A program made the position numbers and the translations under genes. Positions 33,180-33,321 of a DNA stretch of 33,321 bases are shown in pieces. Position 1 is the first letter of the stretch, and each line of letters begins with the position of its first letter. This DNA comes from DATATV01 sp035551355 (lineage in GTDB: Bacteria > Actinomycetota > Actinomycetes > Mycobacteriales > Pseudonocardiaceae): assembly GCA_035551355.1 (NCBI GenBank), contig DASZNF010000036.1, positions 1 to 33,321 on the forward strand. Direction: 5' to 3'. The notes beneath the pieces are model-generated. The model was not told the origin of the DNA, ran no database searches, and saw nothing but the letters and a program-made list of their open reading frames with translations.

Positions 33180-33321
33180 TCAGCGCTCGGTCTCGCGCGC
33201 TACGAACGCGCGCCATGCCACCGGCGCGAACCGCAGAATTCCGCCTTCGTTGCCGACCTTGCTGTCCCGCGCCGCCACGCGGGCGCCGTCCAGAAAGGCG
33301 ACCTCGACACAGTTCGCCTGG
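33180..33321 (-). CDS. DUF397 protein, C-terminal part (runs off the right edge)
   Basis: The minus-strand frame is open from the window edge to TGA at 33180-33182, and contains N-C-V-E-V-A-F, then ARVAARDSK and a final F-A-P-V-A-W-R-A-F-V. This is the DUF397 signature of small actinobacterial proteins, which are usually paired with an XRE/WhiJ-type regulator just upstream and are linked to development or secondary metabolism. The 5' part, and the expected helix-turn-helix partner, lie outside the window. Confidence 0.9.
   Translation of the reverse strand, partial: QANCVEVAFLDGARVAARDSKVGNEGGILRFAPVAWRAFVARETER

Overview
The window looks like chromosomal DNA of a high-GC actinobacterium, most likely a member of the Pseudonocardiales. 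The signs are very high GC with GC-rich third codon positions, many GTG starts, GlgM/GlgC-type glycogen genes, a DUF397 gene at the right edge, a one-pass Ser/Thr kinase, and many starts lying 6-8 nt after a TANNNT -10 box with no ribosome binding site (leaderless mRNAs). No rRNA, tRNA, insertion sequence, integrase, phage gene or CRISPR array is visible.

Layout. 138-1612 (minus): a lipoprotein class F sortase, a tiny secreted protein ending in an APETG motif, and a second, frameshifted copy of that protein. 1689-3092: lpdA. 3093-4003: a gene-free, low-complexity stretch with minisatellites and a 17-bp hairpin. 4004-4827: a gamma-glutamylcyclotransferase gene, a tandem array and the remnant of a RibD_C-type reductase gene. 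4927-8376 (minus): an AbiEi/DUF559-like protein with altered nuclease residues, an M20 amidohydrolase with its terminator, and a small membrane protein. 8484-13578 (minus): the methylmalonyl-CoA mutase operon mutA-mutB-meaB. 13723-18199 (plus): a receptor-like Ser/Thr kinase, purine nucleoside phosphorylase and a phosphosugar mutase. 18249-20635 (minus): a MerR-controlled operon of two aldo-keto reductases with a textbook 19-bp-spacer operator-promoter. 20699-21301 (minus): a Doc-like toxin with a damaged Fic motif and its small antitoxin. 21330-22490: a divergent DUF4188/TetR pair. 22494-24815: upp, a Gfo/Idh/MocA oxidoreductase and a TMEM175-type channel. 24929-28028: DUF1707, SRPBCC, a cysteine-rich pentapeptide-repeat protein and proline iminopeptidase. 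28145-28955: two small membrane proteins. 29040-31411 (minus): glgM-glgC. 31493-33102: a methyltransferase, an NTF2-like protein and a GNAT. 33180-33321: the end of a DUF397 gene.

The order lpdA, cyclotransferase, amidohydrolase, purine nucleoside phosphorylase, phosphomannomutase, upp matches, as I recall it, the M. tuberculosis segment Rv3303c-Rv3309c. Here that backbone is interrupted by the mutase operon, the kinase, the MerR/AKR operon, the toxin-antitoxin pair and the TetR pair, so those can be read as lineage-specific insertions.

The best candidate for an undescribed system is the left-end sortase locus: a lipid-anchored sortase translated directly after a short secreted protein whose C-terminus carries a sorting-like motif (GAPETGGG) but no membrane-spanning tail, with a decayed tandem paralogue next to it. 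The degenerate Doc toxin and the MerR promoter are the next most interesting.
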